A stretch of 64,000 nt of DNA from Neobacillus niacini. GTDB taxonomy: Bacteria > Bacillota > Bacilli > Bacillales > Cytobacillaceae. The stretch spans positions 372,001-436,000 of the forward strand of contig NZ_JAMBOX010000002.1 in the NCBI RefSeq assembly GCF_023715785.1. Direction: 5' to 3'. Positions within the stretch are counted from its first letter, which is position 1. Each line of letters starts with the position of its first letter. Positions 54,017 to 64,000 of this stretch are shown in pieces. The notes below the pieces were generated by a model. It had not been told where the DNA came from and did no database searches. It worked only from the letters and a program-made list of their open reading frames with translations. A program made the position numbers and the translations under genes.

Positions 54017-54044
54017 AAGCTGCCAAAAAATAGGGCAGTTTTTT
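54017..54044 (+). terminator. Terminator of yneT
   Basis: CTGCC-AAAAAATAG-GGCAG hairpin, flanked by AAA and TTTTTT. Confidence 0.85.
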
Positions 54045-54130
54045 GTTTTTTATCCGGGAAATAATAGGGCAAAACGATGTTGTTTTAAAATACATATTTG
54101 CCAAATCAAAATAAATCGCTAAAATAAAGC

Positions 54131-54159
54131 TTAGACACGCTCAGAACTTATGGTAAAAT
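54131..54159 (+). promoter_or_regulatory. parE: Sigma-A-type promoter of parE-parC
   Basis: -35 TTAGAC and -10 TAAAAT separated by 17 bases, 114 bases before the parE start. The LexA box begins about 8 bases after the -10 element. Confidence 0.65.
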
Positions 54160-54166
54160 TAAGTAA

Positions 54167-54180
54167 CAAACATTTGTTCT
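54167..54180. promoter_or_regulatory. parE: LexA (DinR) box at parE
   Basis: CAAACATTTGTTCT; its complement AGAACAAATGTTTG matches the B. subtilis LexA consensus CGAAC-N4-GTTYG with one deviation. Located immediately downstream of the -10 region. Confidence 0.75.
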
Positions 54181-54272
54181 AGGATGTTTTTAAACTTCAT
54201 TCATTTTTTAAAATGATTGTTTATAAATAGAAAAGATGTTTTCTTTTGTGAGGGAATGAAAGGGGTATTTTA

Positions 54273-56252
54273 GTGGCAAGAAATCAGCAAGCTTTTGATT
54301 ATAATGATGATGCCATCCAGGTGCTCGAAGGTCTTGAAGCGGTCCGAAAGCGCCCGGGGATGTACATCGGCAGCACCGACGCCCGCGGCCTTCATCATCT
54401 CGTTTATGAAATTGTCGATAACGCCGTGGATGAAGCGCTTGCAGGGTATGGCGACCACATCATTGTAAAAATCCATAAAGACAATTCAATCAGCGTCGTT
54501 GACAAAGGACGCGGGATGCCTACGGGCATGCATAAAATGGGGAAACCGACTCCTGAGGTCATCTTAACGATCCTCCACGCCGGGGGTAAATTCGGCCAGG
54601 GCGGTTATAAGACAAGCGGCGGTTTGCACGGTGTGGGCGCATCTGTCGTGAACGCATTATCGGAATGGCTGGTCGTCACCATCAAGCGTGACGGCTTTAC
54701 GTATGAACAGCGATTTGAAAATGGCGGAAAGCCGGTTACTACGCTTGAGAAGATCGGTAAAACGAACCAAACCGGAACAACCATTCACTTTAAACCAGAC
54801 TCGACCATTTTCTCGACCATCACTTATAATTTTGAAACACTCGGTGAGAGGTTAAGAGAGTCGGCATTTTTATTAAAAGGGTTAAAAATTGAGATTATTG
54901 ATGAGCGGAATGATGTGCGCGAGACCTACCATTATGAGAATGGGATTGAGGCATTTGTCGCTTATTTGAATGAAGAGAAGGATTCCCTTCATCCGGTAGT
55001 CAGCTTTGAGGGTGCGCAAAACGGAATTGAAGTGGATTTTGCCTTTCAATTCAATGACGGCTATTCAGAAAACGTCCTGTCTTTTGTCAATAACGTTCGC
55101 ACAAAAGACGGCGGCACCCATGAGATTGGGGCCAAAACGGCAATGACAAGGGTGTTTAATGACCATGCCCGCAAGGTTGGCTTATTAAAGGACAAAGACA
55201 AAAATCTTGATGGGGCCGATATTCGCGAAGGATTGTCCGCGATCATTTCAGTGCGGATCCCAGAACAGCTATTGCAATTTGAGGGACAAACAAAAGGAAA
55301 ATTGGGAACAAGTGAAGCTAGATCGGCTGTAGATGCAGTTGTCTCCGAACATCTATCCTACTTTTTGGAAGAAAACCCGGATATCAGTTCCCTGCTTGTC
55401 AAAAAATCAGTTAAAGCCTATCAAGCACGCGAAGCTGCCAGAAAAGCTCGTGAAGATGCACGAAGCGGCAAGAAACGCAAGCGCTCAGAGGCAATGCTAT
55501 CAGGTAAATTGACACCGGCACAATCGCGCAACCCACAAAAGAATGAGCTTTACCTTGTTGAGGGGGATTCAGCGGGCGGTTCCGCGAAGCAAGGCCGTGA
55601 CCGCCGTTTTCAAGCTGTGCTTCCACTAAGAGGTAAAGTTATTAATACCGAAAAAGCAAAGCTGGCTGACATTTTTAAAAACGAAGAAATCAATACTATG
55701 ATTTATACAATTGGCGGCGGGGTTGGCACTGATTTTAATATTGAAGATATTAACTACGATAAAATCATTATTATGACCGATGCCGACACGGACGGAGCGC
55801 ATATTCAGGTATTATTGCTGACATTCTTTTACCGTTACATGAAGCCGCTTGTGGAAGCCGGACGCGTCTATATTGCCCTGCCTCCGCTTTACAAAGTTAG
55901 CAAGGGCACCGGTAAAAAAGAAATCATTGAATATGCCTGGAATGAACAAGAATTGCAAACGGCCATGAAAAAGGTTGGCCGCGGCTATATCATCCAGCGC
56001 TATAAAGGTCTTGGCGAAATGAATGCGGACCAACTGTGGGAAACAACGATGGATCCGGAAAAACGAACGCTGATCAGGGTGAAAATCGACGACGCCGCAC
56101 GTGCGGAACGCCGAGTCACGACGCTGATGGGCGATAAAGTGGAACCCCGCCGCAAATGGATTGAAAGCAATGTGGCGTTTGGTCTAGAGGAAGATGATAA
56201 CATTTTGGAAAATGAAAATATCTCTGTTTCAGAGGGGGGGAATGAAGGATGA
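54273..56252 (+). CDS. parE: DNA topoisomerase IV subunit B
   Basis: 659 residues, GHKL ATPase subunit of topoisomerase IV. GTG start after AAAGGGG. Visible: ATP-binding [13 protein letters not shown] and [43 protein letters not shown] and DADTDGAH, and C-terminal VDPR-like region. Decatenates chromosomes with ParC. Overlaps parC by ATGA. A LexA box lies in its promoter. Confidence 0.97.
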   Translation: MARNQQAFDYNDDAIQVLEGLEAVRKRPGMYIGSTDARGLHHLVYEIVDNAVDEALAGYGDHIIVKIHKDNSISVVDKGRGMPTGMHKMGKPTPEVILTILHAGGKFGQGGYKTSGGLHGVGASVVNALSEWLVVTIKRDGFTYEQRFENGGKPVTTLEKIGKTNQTGTTIHFKPDSTIFSTITYNFETLGERLRESAFLLKGLKIEIIDERNDVRETYHYENGIEAFVAYLNEEKDSLHPVVSFEGAQNGIEVDFAFQFNDGYSENVLSFVNNVRTKDGGTHEIGAKTAMTRVFNDHARKVGLLKDKDKNLDGADIREGLSAIISVRIPEQLLQFEGQTKGKLGTSEARSAVDAVVSEHLSYFLEENPDISSLLVKKSVKAYQAREAARKAREDARSGKKRKRSEAMLSGKLTPAQSRNPQKNELYLVEGDSAGGSAKQGRDRRFQAVLPLRGKVINTEKAKLADIFKNEEINTMIYTIGGGVGTDFNIEDINYDKIIIMTDADTDGAHIQVLLLTFFYRYMKPLVEAGRVYIALPPLYKVSKGTGKKEIIEYAWNEQELQTAMKKVGRGYIIQRYKGLGEMNADQLWETTMDPEKRTLIRVKIDDAARAERRVTTLMGDKVEPRRKWIESNVAFGLEEDDNILENENISVSEGGNEG

Positions 56253-58696
56253 GTGCAACTGAGAAATTCCGTGACCTGCCTTTGGAAGATGTCATAGGCG
56301 ACCGTTTTGGCCGATATAGCAAATATATTATTCAAGAACGGGCCCTGCCTGATGCCAGAGATGGATTAAAGCCTGTGCAACGAAGAATTTTATATGCGAT
56401 GCATGTCGAAGGCAACACCCATGAAAAAGGATTTCGAAAAGCGGCCAAAACTGTCGGTAACGTCATCGGTAACTATCACCCGCATGGCGACTCCTCTGTC
56501 TATGAAGCGATGGTGCGGATGAGCCAGGATTGGAAGGTCCGCAACGTCCTTGTCCAAATGCACGGCAACAACGGAAGCGTCGACGGTGATCCCCCGGCCG
56601 CGATGCGTTATACGGAAGCGCGCCTGTCCGCGATATCGGCAGAGCTTATGCGTGACATTGAAAAAGATACCGTGGAATTCATTCCAAATTTTGATGACAC
56701 CTCCAAGGAACCGACCGTTCTGCCGGCCGCGTTTCCCAATCTGCTTGTTAACGGATCAACTGGTATTTCTGCCGGTTATGCAACAGATATTCCGCCGCAT
56801 CAATTAGGAGAAGTCATTGATGCCTGCATCATGAGAATGGATAATCCTATGGTGTCTGTGGATGAATTATTGACCGTGATCAAGGGGCCGGATTTCCCGA
56901 CGGGTGGTATTATTCAAGGACTTGATGGCATCAAAAAAGCCTATGAAACTGGTAAAGGTAAAATTATCGTTCGTGGGAAAACGGAAATTGAGGAGATGCG
57001 CGGCGGCAAGCAGCAAATTGTAATAACGGAAATCCCGTACGAGGTCAACAAAGCGAATCTGGTAAAAAAAATCGACGAATTGCGGTTTGACCGCAAAGTC
57101 GAAGGAATTTCCGAGGTTCGTGACGAAACGGACCGGACCGGCCTAAGGATTGCTATTGAATTAAAGAAGGATGCCGATGCTGAGGGCATTTTAGCGTTTT
57201 TATTTAAAAATAGTGATCTCCAGGTCACCTATAACTTTAATATGGTCGCGATTCATAACAAGCGGCCAAAGCTAATGGGCTTGCGCGAGCTGCTTGATGC
57301 CTATATTGCACACCAAAAGGAAGTCGTAACAAGAAGAACCAAATTTGACCTGGCGAAAGCAAAGGAACGCCAGCATATCGTCGAAGGCCTGATGAAGGCT
57401 TTATCAATCCTCGATGAAGTCATCGCGACAATCCGTGCCTCAAAAGACAAGCGTGATGCAAAGGATAACTTAATCGCGAAATTTGCGTTTACAGAACTAC
57501 AGGCAGAAGCGATTGTTTCCTTGCAACTTTATCGCTTAACCAACACGGACATAACTGCGTTAAGAAATGAAGCGGAGGAATTGGCAAAAAGAATTGAGGA
57601 GCTTACCAGCATATTGGAAAGCGAGAAAAAGCTTCAATCTGTTATTAAAAAAGAGTTAAAAGAGGTTAAAAAGCGGTTTTCCGATGAACGGCGCTCGAAA
57701 ATCGAAGCGGAAATTGAAGAAATTAAAATCAATTTGGAAGTCTTGGTCCCTAGTGAAGACGTCATTGTTACGGTAACCGAACACGGCTATGTGAAACGGA
57801 CAAGCCCACGCTCCTTTGCCGCATCAAACGGCCAAGATTTGGCGATGAAGGAATCGGATCGCTTGCTGGCACAGCTGGAGATGAATACCCAGGACGTATT
57901 GCTCCTATTCACAAATAAAGGAAATTACCTGTATTGTCCGGTACATGAGCTTCCGGATATTCGCTGGAAGGACCTTGGCCAGCATATTGCCAATATCATT
58001 CCGATTGACCGCGATGAAGATATCATCAAGGCGATCGCTGTGAAGGATTTTGAGGCTGCAGAGGCATTCCTAGTCTTTATCACGAAAAACGGAATGGTCA
58101 AGAAAACGGAACTGAAACAGTACAAGGCACAGCGCCACTCCAAACCGCTTGTCGCAGTCAATCTGAAGGAAGATGACCAAGTTGTCGATGTTCATTTGAC
58201 CGATGGCAGCAAGGAGATTTTCCTCATTTCCCATTACGGTTACGCCTTATGGTTTGCTGAAGAGGAAATTAGCATTGTCGGTGTTCGTGCCGCCGGCGTA
58301 AAGGGCATGAATTTAAAAGATGGTGATTATATTGTTAGCGGTCAAATTCTTGTACCTGGCAGCAAGGACGACACCATCGTGGTTGCCACCCAGCGCGGCG
58401 CGGTAAAACGAATGAAATTATCTGAATTTGAGCTTACTTCCCGTGCGAAACGGGGTGTTGTGATTCTGCGCGAATTAAAAGCAAATCCACACAAGATTAC
58501 CGGTTTTGTCACTGCCAAGGACGAGGATGAAATTTTCATTTTAACTGAAAAAGGACATATTGAAACGTTAAAGACTGGCGAAATTCACTTTAGTGACCGC
58601 TATTCAAACGGATCGTTTGTTCTGGATGAAGGAGAAAACGGAAAAGTCTCTTCCATTTGGAAAGTGGCGGCACCACAGGAGAAACCATCTGAATAA
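56249..58696 (+). CDS. parC: DNA topoisomerase IV subunit A
   Basis: 815 residues, breakage-reunion subunit. Catalytic Tyr in [19 protein letters not shown] near the N-terminus (quinolone region), helical tower with coiled coil (about 370-490), and a C-terminal beta-propeller with YxxxxR-type repeats ([18 protein letters not shown]). Its ATG overlaps the parE stop, ensuring equal synthesis. Followed by a terminator. Confidence 0.97.
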   Translation: MSATEKFRDLPLEDVIGDRFGRYSKYIIQERALPDARDGLKPVQRRILYAMHVEGNTHEKGFRKAAKTVGNVIGNYHPHGDSSVYEAMVRMSQDWKVRNVLVQMHGNNGSVDGDPPAAMRYTEARLSAISAELMRDIEKDTVEFIPNFDDTSKEPTVLPAAFPNLLVNGSTGISAGYATDIPPHQLGEVIDACIMRMDNPMVSVDELLTVIKGPDFPTGGIIQGLDGIKKAYETGKGKIIVRGKTEIEEMRGGKQQIVITEIPYEVNKANLVKKIDELRFDRKVEGISEVRDETDRTGLRIAIELKKDADAEGILAFLFKNSDLQVTYNFNMVAIHNKRPKLMGLRELLDAYIAHQKEVVTRRTKFDLAKAKERQHIVEGLMKALSILDEVIATIRASKDKRDAKDNLIAKFAFTELQAEAIVSLQLYRLTNTDITALRNEAEELAKRIEELTSILESEKKLQSVIKKELKEVKKRFSDERRSKIEAEIEEIKINLEVLVPSEDVIVTVTEHGYVKRTSPRSFAASNGQDLAMKESDRLLAQLEMNTQDVLLLFTNKGNYLYCPVHELPDIRWKDLGQHIANIIPIDRDEDIIKAIAVKDFEAAEAFLVFITKNGMVKKTELKQYKAQRHSKPLVAVNLKEDDQVVDVHLTDGSKEIFLISHYGYALWFAEEEISIVGVRAAGVKGMNLKDGDYIVSGQILVPGSKDDTIVVATQRGAVKRMKLSEFELTSRAKRGVVILRELKANPHKITGFVTAKDEDEIFILTEKGHIETLKTGEIHFSDRYSNGSFVLDEGENGKVSSIWKVAAPQEKPSE

Positions 58697-58703
58697 TGAA
58701 ATC

Positions 58704-58736
58704 AGGAACCCGTCAAAGCGGGTTCCTATTTTTTTC
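58704..58736 (+). terminator. Terminator of parE-parC
   Basis: Perfect 9-bp hairpin AGGAACCCG/CGGGTTCCT followed by ATTTTTTT. Confidence 0.92.
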
Positions 58737-58793
58737 ATCTTTTTTCCATAATTGGGCATACTAAATAATACTTGATTATGGGAGGGGAAAATA

Positions 58794-59543
58794 ATGAAGA
58801 AAGAAGTGCTTCTTGCGATTGTAGCATTTTTCTTAATCTCGACTACCGTTGTCTACGCTATTGAAGAAAACAACAAAATCATTACGATCTCCAAGGAATC
58901 AGTCGATATAACCGGCGACGGCAAGGCTGATGACATTTTATTGAGGGGTGTAGCCTATGAGGATGAGGATAGCTATTTAAAAGAAATCTTTGTCGAGGTG
59001 GCAGCCTCAAACGAAAAAAACTATAAAATTCCTCTTGAAAGCGGTGCTAGAGCGGGACTTAAACTGGCAGATTTAAATCACGACGGCCTGAAGGATGTGT
59101 TCGTAACTGTTGAAACTGGCGGCAGCGGCGGCATTATTCTGAACTATTTATACACATTGAAAGATTTTGTTATAACCGACTTAACTGTCCCAGAACCTTT
59201 GGAAATGGACGCCCATTTTTTAAATGGTTATAAGGCAGAAATAGTGGTAAAAGCAACCGGTAAGTCGTACCTTTTTAACTTAAAAGACCGAAAGAAATAT
59301 TATAAAAAAATCGGGTTGTATGTGAAAGGAAAGTTAAATGAACCAACTGAGCTAATGGTCAATGCGTTTAGCAGCATGGAGCTCGTTCCATTGAACGACG
59401 GTAAACTGGGACTAAAGGGTATCCAAAGGGTGGCGGGTATCGCCAATGCCGACACGATTGCCTATGTGGAATCAACCTGGGCTCATGTGGATGGAAAGTG
59501 GAAAATGATTGGTATTAATGTATTGCAACACAGGGATAATTAA
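58794..59543 (+). CDS. Hypothetical secreted protein with EF-hand/FG-GAP-like motif
   Basis: 249 residues. N-terminal signal peptide (about 1-22, ending VVYA), then beta-rich mature part. Calcium-binding type loops DITGDGKADD and DLNHDGLKD resemble FG-GAP/VCBS-type repeats. Probably exported; role unknown. GGAGGGG precedes the ATG. Comparable secreted Bacillus proteins exist, but I cannot name the family with certainty. Confidence 0.75.
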   Translation: MKKEVLLAIVAFFLISTTVVYAIEENNKIITISKESVDITGDGKADDILLRGVAYEDEDSYLKEIFVEVAASNEKNYKIPLESGARAGLKLADLNHDGLKDVFVTVETGGSGGIILNYLYTLKDFVITDLTVPEPLEMDAHFLNGYKAEIVVKATGKSYLFNLKDRKKYYKKIGLYVKGKLNEPTELMVNAFSSMELVPLNDGKLGLKGIQRVAGIANADTIAYVESTWAHVDGKWKMIGINVLQHRDN

Positions 59544-59557
59544 ACCTGTGTTTTTTT
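59527..59557 (+). terminator. Terminator after the secreted protein gene
   Basis: AACACAGG/CCTGTGTT hairpin followed by TTTTTTATTTTT; overlaps the stop codon. Confidence 0.88.
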
Positions 59558-59568
59558 ATTTTTAAAAA

Positions 59569-59597
59569 TTGACGTCTAATACTTACGGGAATATAAT
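59569..59597 (+). promoter_or_regulatory. Sigma-A promoter of the marR-ABC operon
   Basis: -35 TTGACG and -10 TATAAT with exactly 17 bases between, the best consensus match I saw in the window; the MarR-type palindrome overlaps the -10. Confidence 0.8.
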
Positions 59598-59629
59598 TAG
59601 GTATGCAAATTAATAAGTAGCCTAATTAT
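59593..59629. promoter_or_regulatory. Probable MarR operator
   Basis: Perfect 9-bp inverted repeat ATAATTAGG (59593-59601) / CCTAATTAT (59621-59629), 19-base spacer, covering the -10 element and start region. Placement fits autorepression. Confidence 0.65.
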
Positions 59630-59661
59630 TTGTAATCTTAATGAAAATTGAGGTGTAAAGC

Positions 59662-60111
59662 ATGGCAGATATTGAAAGTGCAACTGCGCAAAAACTGTTG
59701 CAATCATTTATGCAGTTTCGCAAGACCGGCTGGCATGAAAAGAAAATTGCCGGGTATAATCCCAGCGAATTTAAAGTGTTGGCAACGATTCAGCGTGGCA
59801 CGGCAGAGAAGCAATCCGAGATGAAAGTCTCGGAAATTAGCCAGGTGCTTCAGGTCACGCCGCCAACCGTAACACAAATTATCAATACGCTTGAAAAGGA
59901 TGGTCTTGTTGAACGCACTATAGACCCTGCCGATCGTAGGGCGGTAAAAATTAAACTGACACCGACGGGGATGAAGGCAGTTAAAGAAGCGAAGGCAGCT
60001 TTTACCGAAACCTTCCTCGGCCTCATCGATTATCTGGGTGAGAAAGAAAGTGAGCAATTAGCTGATTTGCTTACTAAGGTCCATCATTATTTTCAAGACT
60101 TAAACCGTTAA
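59662..60111 (+). CDS. MarR-family transcriptional regulator
   Basis: 149 residues, winged helix: recognition helix VSEISQVLQVTPPTVTQII and wing region TIDPADRRAVKIKLTP (the DPADRR wing is a MarR hallmark). It probably represses its own operon and the ABC exporter genes until a ligand binds. GAGGTG upstream of the ATG. The exporter gene starts 22 bases after its stop, so it is co-transcribed. Confidence 0.92.
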   Translation: MADIESATAQKLLQSFMQFRKTGWHEKKIAGYNPSEFKVLATIQRGTAEKQSEMKVSEISQVLQVTPPTVTQIINTLEKDGLVERTIDPADRRAVKIKLTPTGMKAVKEAKAAFTETFLGLIDYLGEKESEQLADLLTKVHHYFQDLNR

Positions 60112-60133
60112 TCCATAATGGAGCTGATCGCAA

Positions 60134-61861
60134 ATGGGAAAACTGATTAAATTTTTAAAACCCTATCAAGTCCAAGTTTATTTTGTATTAATTTTGGTCC
60201 TCCTGCAATCTTTGTCAGAGCTTTACCTGCCAACGTTAATGTCTGATATCGTTGATAAAGGAGTCGTAACCGGTGATACAGGTTACATCTGGAAGGTCGG
60301 AGGCTTTATGCTATTGGTTGCCGCAGGGGGGATGGTATGTTCGATTGCAGCCAGCTTCTTGTCCGCAAAGGCAGCCTCCGGGTTTGGGAAATTATTGCGA
60401 AGCAAACTGTTTGGCCATGTTGAAAATTTTTCTCTGCATGAATTCGATCAACTGGGGACAGCCTCGCTTATTACCAGAACGACAAATGATATTACGCAAA
60501 TTCAACAGGTATTGATCATGATGCTGCGGATGATGGCAATGGCTCCCATGATGTGTATTGGCGGCATTATCATGGCATATTCCAAGGATGCCAAACTAAC
60601 CTTGGTTTTGGCTGTATCACTGCCTGTTCTCGTCTTGGCTATTGTCATTATTGCCAGAAAGGGACTTCCGCTGTTTAAATCAATGCAGGTAAAACTCGAT
60701 AAGGTCAACCGGGTGCTAAGGGAGAATTTAACCGGGATTCGGGTTATTCGCTCGTTTAATCGTGTAGGATATGAGAAAACTCGTTTTGACGCGGCCAACT
60801 GGGACTTAACCGATACCGCGATTAAAGTCAATAAATTAATGGCGGCGATGATGCCGATTATGATGATTGTTTTAAACCTGACAACAGTGGCGATCGTTTG
60901 GTTCGGCGGCATCCGCATCTCGAACGGCCATATGGAAGTCGGGGACATGATGGCATTTATCCAATACGCGATGCAAATCATGTTCTCGTTCATCATGCTA
61001 TCCATGATGTTTGTGATGATTCCCAGGGCACAAGTTTCAGCAACAAGGATTAACGAAGTATTTGCAACAACTGCAGACATTGTTGACCCGGATAAGCCAA
61101 AAGCCAACAACGGGAATAGAAGTCAGGTGGTATTCGAAAATGTTACGTTCAGCTATCCGGGTGCGGAAATGCCGGCGATTTCCAATATTTCTTTTAAAAT
61201 GAACCCAGGCGAGACCACGGCCATTATTGGCGGAACCGGATCAGGCAAATCGACGCTCATTAATTTGATCCCGCGTTTTTATGATGTCGGCAGCGGCCAG
61301 GTGCTTGTCGACGGAATCGATGTTCGGGAGATGACGCAAGCAGACTTGCGCCAAAAAATCGGTTTCGTTCCACAACAGGCGGTTCTATTTACCGGGACTA
61401 TTGCTGAAAATATCCGCTATGGCAAAGAAGATGCGACCGATGAAGAAATTCGTCATGCCGCAGAGATTGCCCAGGCATCAGGGTTTATTGCCGGAATGCC
61501 AGATGGGTTTGATACGAAGATAGCCCAAGGGGGAACAAATGTTTCGGGTGGCCAAAAACAGCGCCTGTCGATTGCAAGGTCCCTTGTCAGAAAACCGGAA
61601 ATCTATATTTTTGATGATAGTTTTTCCGCACTTGATTTTAAAACAGACGCTAAGCTTCGGGCAGCATTGAAAGATGAAACGGCAGATGCGACCGTAGTCA
61701 TCGTCGCCCAGCGGGTCAGCACCATCATCGATGCCGATCAAATTATCGTGTTGGATAACGGAGAAATTGCCGGGATTGGCAGCCACCCCGAGTTGCTGAA
61801 CGCTTGTTCGGTATACCGAGAAATCGTCATGTCGCAGCTATCGGAGGATGAAATCGCATGA
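60134..61861 (+). CDS. Heterodimeric ABC exporter subunit, degenerate ATPase site
   Basis: 575 residues: six membrane helices (1-310) and an ABC domain with Walker A GGTGSGKST (about 366), signature VSGGQKQRLS (canonical) and Walker B IYIFDDSF, in which the catalytic Glu is Asp. The switch His is Gln in VAQRVST. This is the non-catalytic partner of LmrC/BmrC-like multidrug pairs. GGAG lies before the ATG. Its stop overlaps the next start by ATGA. Confidence 0.92.
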   Translation: MGKLIKFLKPYQVQVYFVLILVLLQSLSELYLPTLMSDIVDKGVVTGDTGYIWKVGGFMLLVAAGGMVCSIAASFLSAKAASGFGKLLRSKLFGHVENFSLHEFDQLGTASLITRTTNDITQIQQVLIMMLRMMAMAPMMCIGGIIMAYSKDAKLTLVLAVSLPVLVLAIVIIARKGLPLFKSMQVKLDKVNRVLRENLTGIRVIRSFNRVGYEKTRFDAANWDLTDTAIKVNKLMAAMMPIMMIVLNLTTVAIVWFGGIRISNGHMEVGDMMAFIQYAMQIMFSFIMLSMMFVMIPRAQVSATRINEVFATTADIVDPDKPKANNGNRSQVVFENVTFSYPGAEMPAISNISFKMNPGETTAIIGGTGSGKSTLINLIPRFYDVGSGQVLVDGIDVREMTQADLRQKIGFVPQQAVLFTGTIAENIRYGKEDATDEEIRHAAEIAQASGFIAGMPDGFDTKIAQGGTNVSGGQKQRLSIARSLVRKPEIYIFDDSFSALDFKTDAKLRAALKDETADATVVIVAQRVSTIIDADQIIVLDNGEIAGIGSHPELLNACSVYREIVMSQLSEDEIA

Positions 61862-63747
61862 GCAAAGAATCTAAACATGAAAAAGATACCAGACGTAGTG
61901 GACCAGGCGGCGGATTCGGCCCACGCGGCATGGGAATGGGAGCGCCGGTTCAAAAGGCGAAGGATTTTAAAGGCACGCTTAAACGATTAATTGGCTATTT
62001 AATGCCGTATAAACTGCAACTAATCGCTGTTTTTATTACGGCGATTATTGGTACCGTATTTGCGATTGTCAGTCCGAAAATCATGGGAAAAGCCACCACC
62101 AAACTCTTTAAGGGCTTGATGATGAAGCTTAGCGGTGTTCCTGGAGCCAAAATTGATTTCGATTATATTGGCCAGATTATTCTGCTTCTGATAGGTTTAT
62201 ATATTTTAAGTGCGGCATTTACTTATCTCCAGCAATATATTATGGCAGGCGTCGCGCAAAAAACAGTCTATAACCTTCGTAAAGAGGTACTTAATAAGCT
62301 TAACCGTTTGCCGTTGAAATATTTTGACGCCCGGACACATGGGGAAATTCTTAGCCGTGCTGTCAACGATGTCGATAATATCAGTTCTACCTTGCAGCAA
62401 AGCTTAACCCAGTTGATTACCTCAGTTGTCACCATCATTGGTGTTATTGTCATGATGCTGACAATCAGTCCGTTAATGACATTAATCGTCGTGGTGACCT
62501 TGCCGCTAAGTATTCTTGCTACTGCCACTATAGCCAAACGTTCACAACTATATTTTAAAGGGCAGCAGAAAGCACTTGGTGAGCTGAACGGCCATGTTGA
62601 GGAAATGTATACCGGACACAAGGTGATCAAGGTGTTTGGCCATGAGCAGAAATCAATTGGACAATTTGAACGGATCAATGATCAGCTTTATCAATCCGGC
62701 TGGAAGGCGCAATTTATGTCCGGTATGATTATGCCGCTAATGTCATTTATCAACAATATTGGCTATGTCCTTGTAGCCGTAACAGGCGGGATCTTGGTCA
62801 CGAAGAAAGCCATTGAAATTGGCGATATTCAAGCGTTTATCCAATATGCACGGCAATTTTCTCAGCCGATTGCCCAAACGGCCAACATCGCTAACATCAT
62901 TCAGTCGACAGTGGCCAGTGCGGAGCGGGTGTTTGAGATTTTGGATGAAACTGAGGAAGTGCCTGAAGTGACTCAAACAAAAGAATTAACAGCCCCTAAA
63001 GGCGAAGTAGTTTTTGAGGATGTTTCCTTCAGTTATACCGAAGGGGAACCCTTAATGGAAGATTTAAATATTTTCGTGAAGCCAGGGCAAAAAGTGGCGA
63101 TTGTTGGTCCGACAGGTGCCGGCAAAACGACACTAATAAACTTGTTAATGCGCTTTTATGAAATTAATGACGGACGTATTTTAATCGACGGAATGGATAC
63201 GAGGGAGATGAAACGGGAGCACCTTAGGAGTTTATTTGGCATGGTACTACAGGATACTTGGCTCTTCAACAGTACGATTCGCGACAATATCGCTTATGGA
63301 AGAGAGGGGGCAACTGAAGAGGAGATTATAACAGCCGCCCAAGCAGCCAATGCTGATCATTTTATCAGGACCTTGCCGGATGGCTACGATACGATTTTAA
63401 ACGAGGAAGCCTCCAATATTTCACAAGGCCAGAAGCAATTATTGACGATTGCGAGAGCCATTCTTGCCAATCCGTCCATTTTGATCCTTGATGAAGCGAC
63501 AAGCAGCGTGGATACTCGGACCGAGGTACAGATTCAAAAGGCGATGGACCATTTGATGAAAGGGCGCACAAGCTTTGTCATTGCTCACCGGTTGTCAACC
63601 ATTCGCGATGCGGATTTAATCCTAGTGATGAATCATGGCAAAATCATTGAAAAAGGAAATCACCAGGAGTTATTGGAACAAGGCGGGTTTTATGCCGATT
63701 TATATAATAGCCAGTTTTCCGCCAATGTGCAGAAACGTGTCGGCTAA
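61858..63747 (+). CDS. Heterodimeric ABC exporter subunit, catalytic ATPase site
   Basis: 629 residues: a Gly/Arg-rich N-terminal tail (RRSGPGGGFGPRGMG), six membrane helices and an ABC domain with Walker A GPTGAGKTT (about 417), Walker B ILDEATSS with intact Glu, and H-loop AHRLST. Its signature is degenerate (ISQGQKQLL), so the active site is built from its Walker motifs and the signature of the other subunit, as in LmrCD. Substrate probably drugs or lipids. Confidence 0.93.
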   Translation: MSKESKHEKDTRRSGPGGGFGPRGMGMGAPVQKAKDFKGTLKRLIGYLMPYKLQLIAVFITAIIGTVFAIVSPKIMGKATTKLFKGLMMKLSGVPGAKIDFDYIGQIILLLIGLYILSAAFTYLQQYIMAGVAQKTVYNLRKEVLNKLNRLPLKYFDARTHGEILSRAVNDVDNISSTLQQSLTQLITSVVTIIGVIVMMLTISPLMTLIVVVTLPLSILATATIAKRSQLYFKGQQKALGELNGHVEEMYTGHKVIKVFGHEQKSIGQFERINDQLYQSGWKAQFMSGMIMPLMSFINNIGYVLVAVTGGILVTKKAIEIGDIQAFIQYARQFSQPIAQTANIANIIQSTVASAERVFEILDETEEVPEVTQTKELTAPKGEVVFEDVSFSYTEGEPLMEDLNIFVKPGQKVAIVGPTGAGKTTLINLLMRFYEINDGRILIDGMDTREMKREHLRSLFGMVLQDTWLFNSTIRDNIAYGREGATEEEIITAAQAANADHFIRTLPDGYDTILNEEASNISQGQKQLLTIARAILANPSILILDEATSSVDTRTEVQIQKAMDHLMKGRTSFVIAHRLSTIRDADLILVMNHGKIIEKGNHQELLEQGGFYADLYNSQFSANVQKRVG

Positions 63748-63750
63748 TAT

Positions 63751-63792
63751 AAGCGTTTGGATGGTCCGATTGGGCTTTCCAGACGCTTTTTT
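63751..63792 (+). terminator. Terminator of the marR-ABC operon
   Basis: AAGCGTTTGGA/TCCAGACGCTT arms (one mismatch pair) with a T run after. Confidence 0.85.
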
Positions 63793-63876
63793 CATGTTTT
63801 ACTTGTTACACAAGAGAATGCATTTCAATAAATTAAAAGAAGGGTAGTTTTTTAGAAATTGAGGTGTAGTCCTTCT

Positions 63877-64000
63877 ATGAAAAATAATACTGAGCGGACT
63901 GAAAAGAAAATTTGTCTTTGCATGATTGTGAAGAATGAATCTGCCATTATTGAAAGATGCTTGAATAGCGCAAAGCCGATTATTGATTATGTTTCGATTT
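63877..64000 (+). CDS. Glycosyltransferase family 2-like protein, 5' end only
   Basis: The first 41 codons, truncated by the window end: MKNNTERTEKKICLCMIVKN then ESAIIERCLNSAKPIIDYVS. CMIVKNESAIIERCLNS is the typical start of GT2-type glycosyltransferases (often with TPR repeats) that bind a nucleotide sugar. The ribosome binding site GAGGTG is about 13 bases before the ATG. Nothing more can be seen. Confidence 0.75.
   Translation, partial: MKNNTERTEKKICLCMIVKNESAIIERCLNSAKPIIDYVSI

Overview
The window is a chromosomal segment of an endospore-forming, low-to-moderate-GC Bacillaceae bacterium. Evidence: the small acid-soluble spore proteins SspO, SspP, SspN and Tlp, a GerPA-type germination protein, B. 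subtilis-like gene order around acnA (sspP, sspO, acnA, yneN, sspN, tlp, yneP, yneQ, plsY, yneT, parE, parC), Bacillus-type ribosome binding sites (GGAGG) and a LexA box of Bacillus type at parE. It resembles the Neobacillus/Mesobacillus part of the family, but the species is not determinable from sequence alone. Unlike B. subtilis, this organism decodes UGA as selenocysteine.

Layout. 1-3430: a yrk/cst-type sulfane-sulfur operon (DsrE-like, rhodanese, TusA-rhodanese fusion, rhodanese-MBL persulfide dioxygenase type, TusA, TauE-like exporter). 3.5-6.2 kb: membrane TlpA-type thioredoxin, a HesB-like selenoprotein with in-frame UGA, UV endonuclease UvsE, a small polar protein. 6.2-12.4 kb: an MFS pump and a Bce-type peptide-antibiotic sensing/detoxification module (BceAB transporter plus BceRS two-component system, convergent, with a BceR-type operator). 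13.1-16.4 kb: phnD-phnC-phnE (fused double permease) phosphonate uptake operon. 16.6-18.6 kb: ABC-F protein YfmM and a GerPA-family gene.

18.7-28.8 kb: a roughly 10-kb AT-rich integrative element inserted in the 3' part of the xanthine permease gene pbuX. It is bounded by a perfect 405-bp direct repeat of pbuX sequence, encodes a tyrosine integrase at one end and a phage-like repressor at the other, and carries small genes, a PemK/MazF-like protein, a YjcZ-type sporulation peptide, an aberrant tRNA-like sequence and a nested IS21-family element that splits an HNH endonuclease gene (5-bp target duplication TTGGA). The host xpt-pbuX operon behind a guanine-type riboswitch is left with a pbuX gene that has an ATA in place of its start codon and an internal TAG.

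31.2-37.0 kb: threonine catabolism (kbl, SDR-type tdh), then a selenium cluster: selD (itself containing UGA/Sec), a Rdx/SelW-like selenoprotein, an Hsp20-like gene and selA. All three UGA codons are followed by a hairpin at the spacing known for bacterial SECIS elements. selB and selC are not in the window. 37.0-47.5 kb: spore proteins, aconitase, an ABC-F resistance-type protein with a leader peptide and attenuator-like repeat, thioredoxin YneN, Tlp, a tandem-AAA SpoVK-like ATPase, YneP and YneQ. 47.5-54.0 kb: CPBP protease, CapA-like protein, PlsY, a GH18 spore-type glycosidase, a histidine-kinase-like protein that has lost its phospho-acceptor His, and CoA-binding YneT. 54.2-58.7 kb: topoisomerase IV (parE, parC) under a LexA box. 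59.6-63.7 kb: MarR repressor with a promoter-overlapping operator and a heterodimeric ABC exporter. The window ends in the start of a GT2-type glycosyltransferase.
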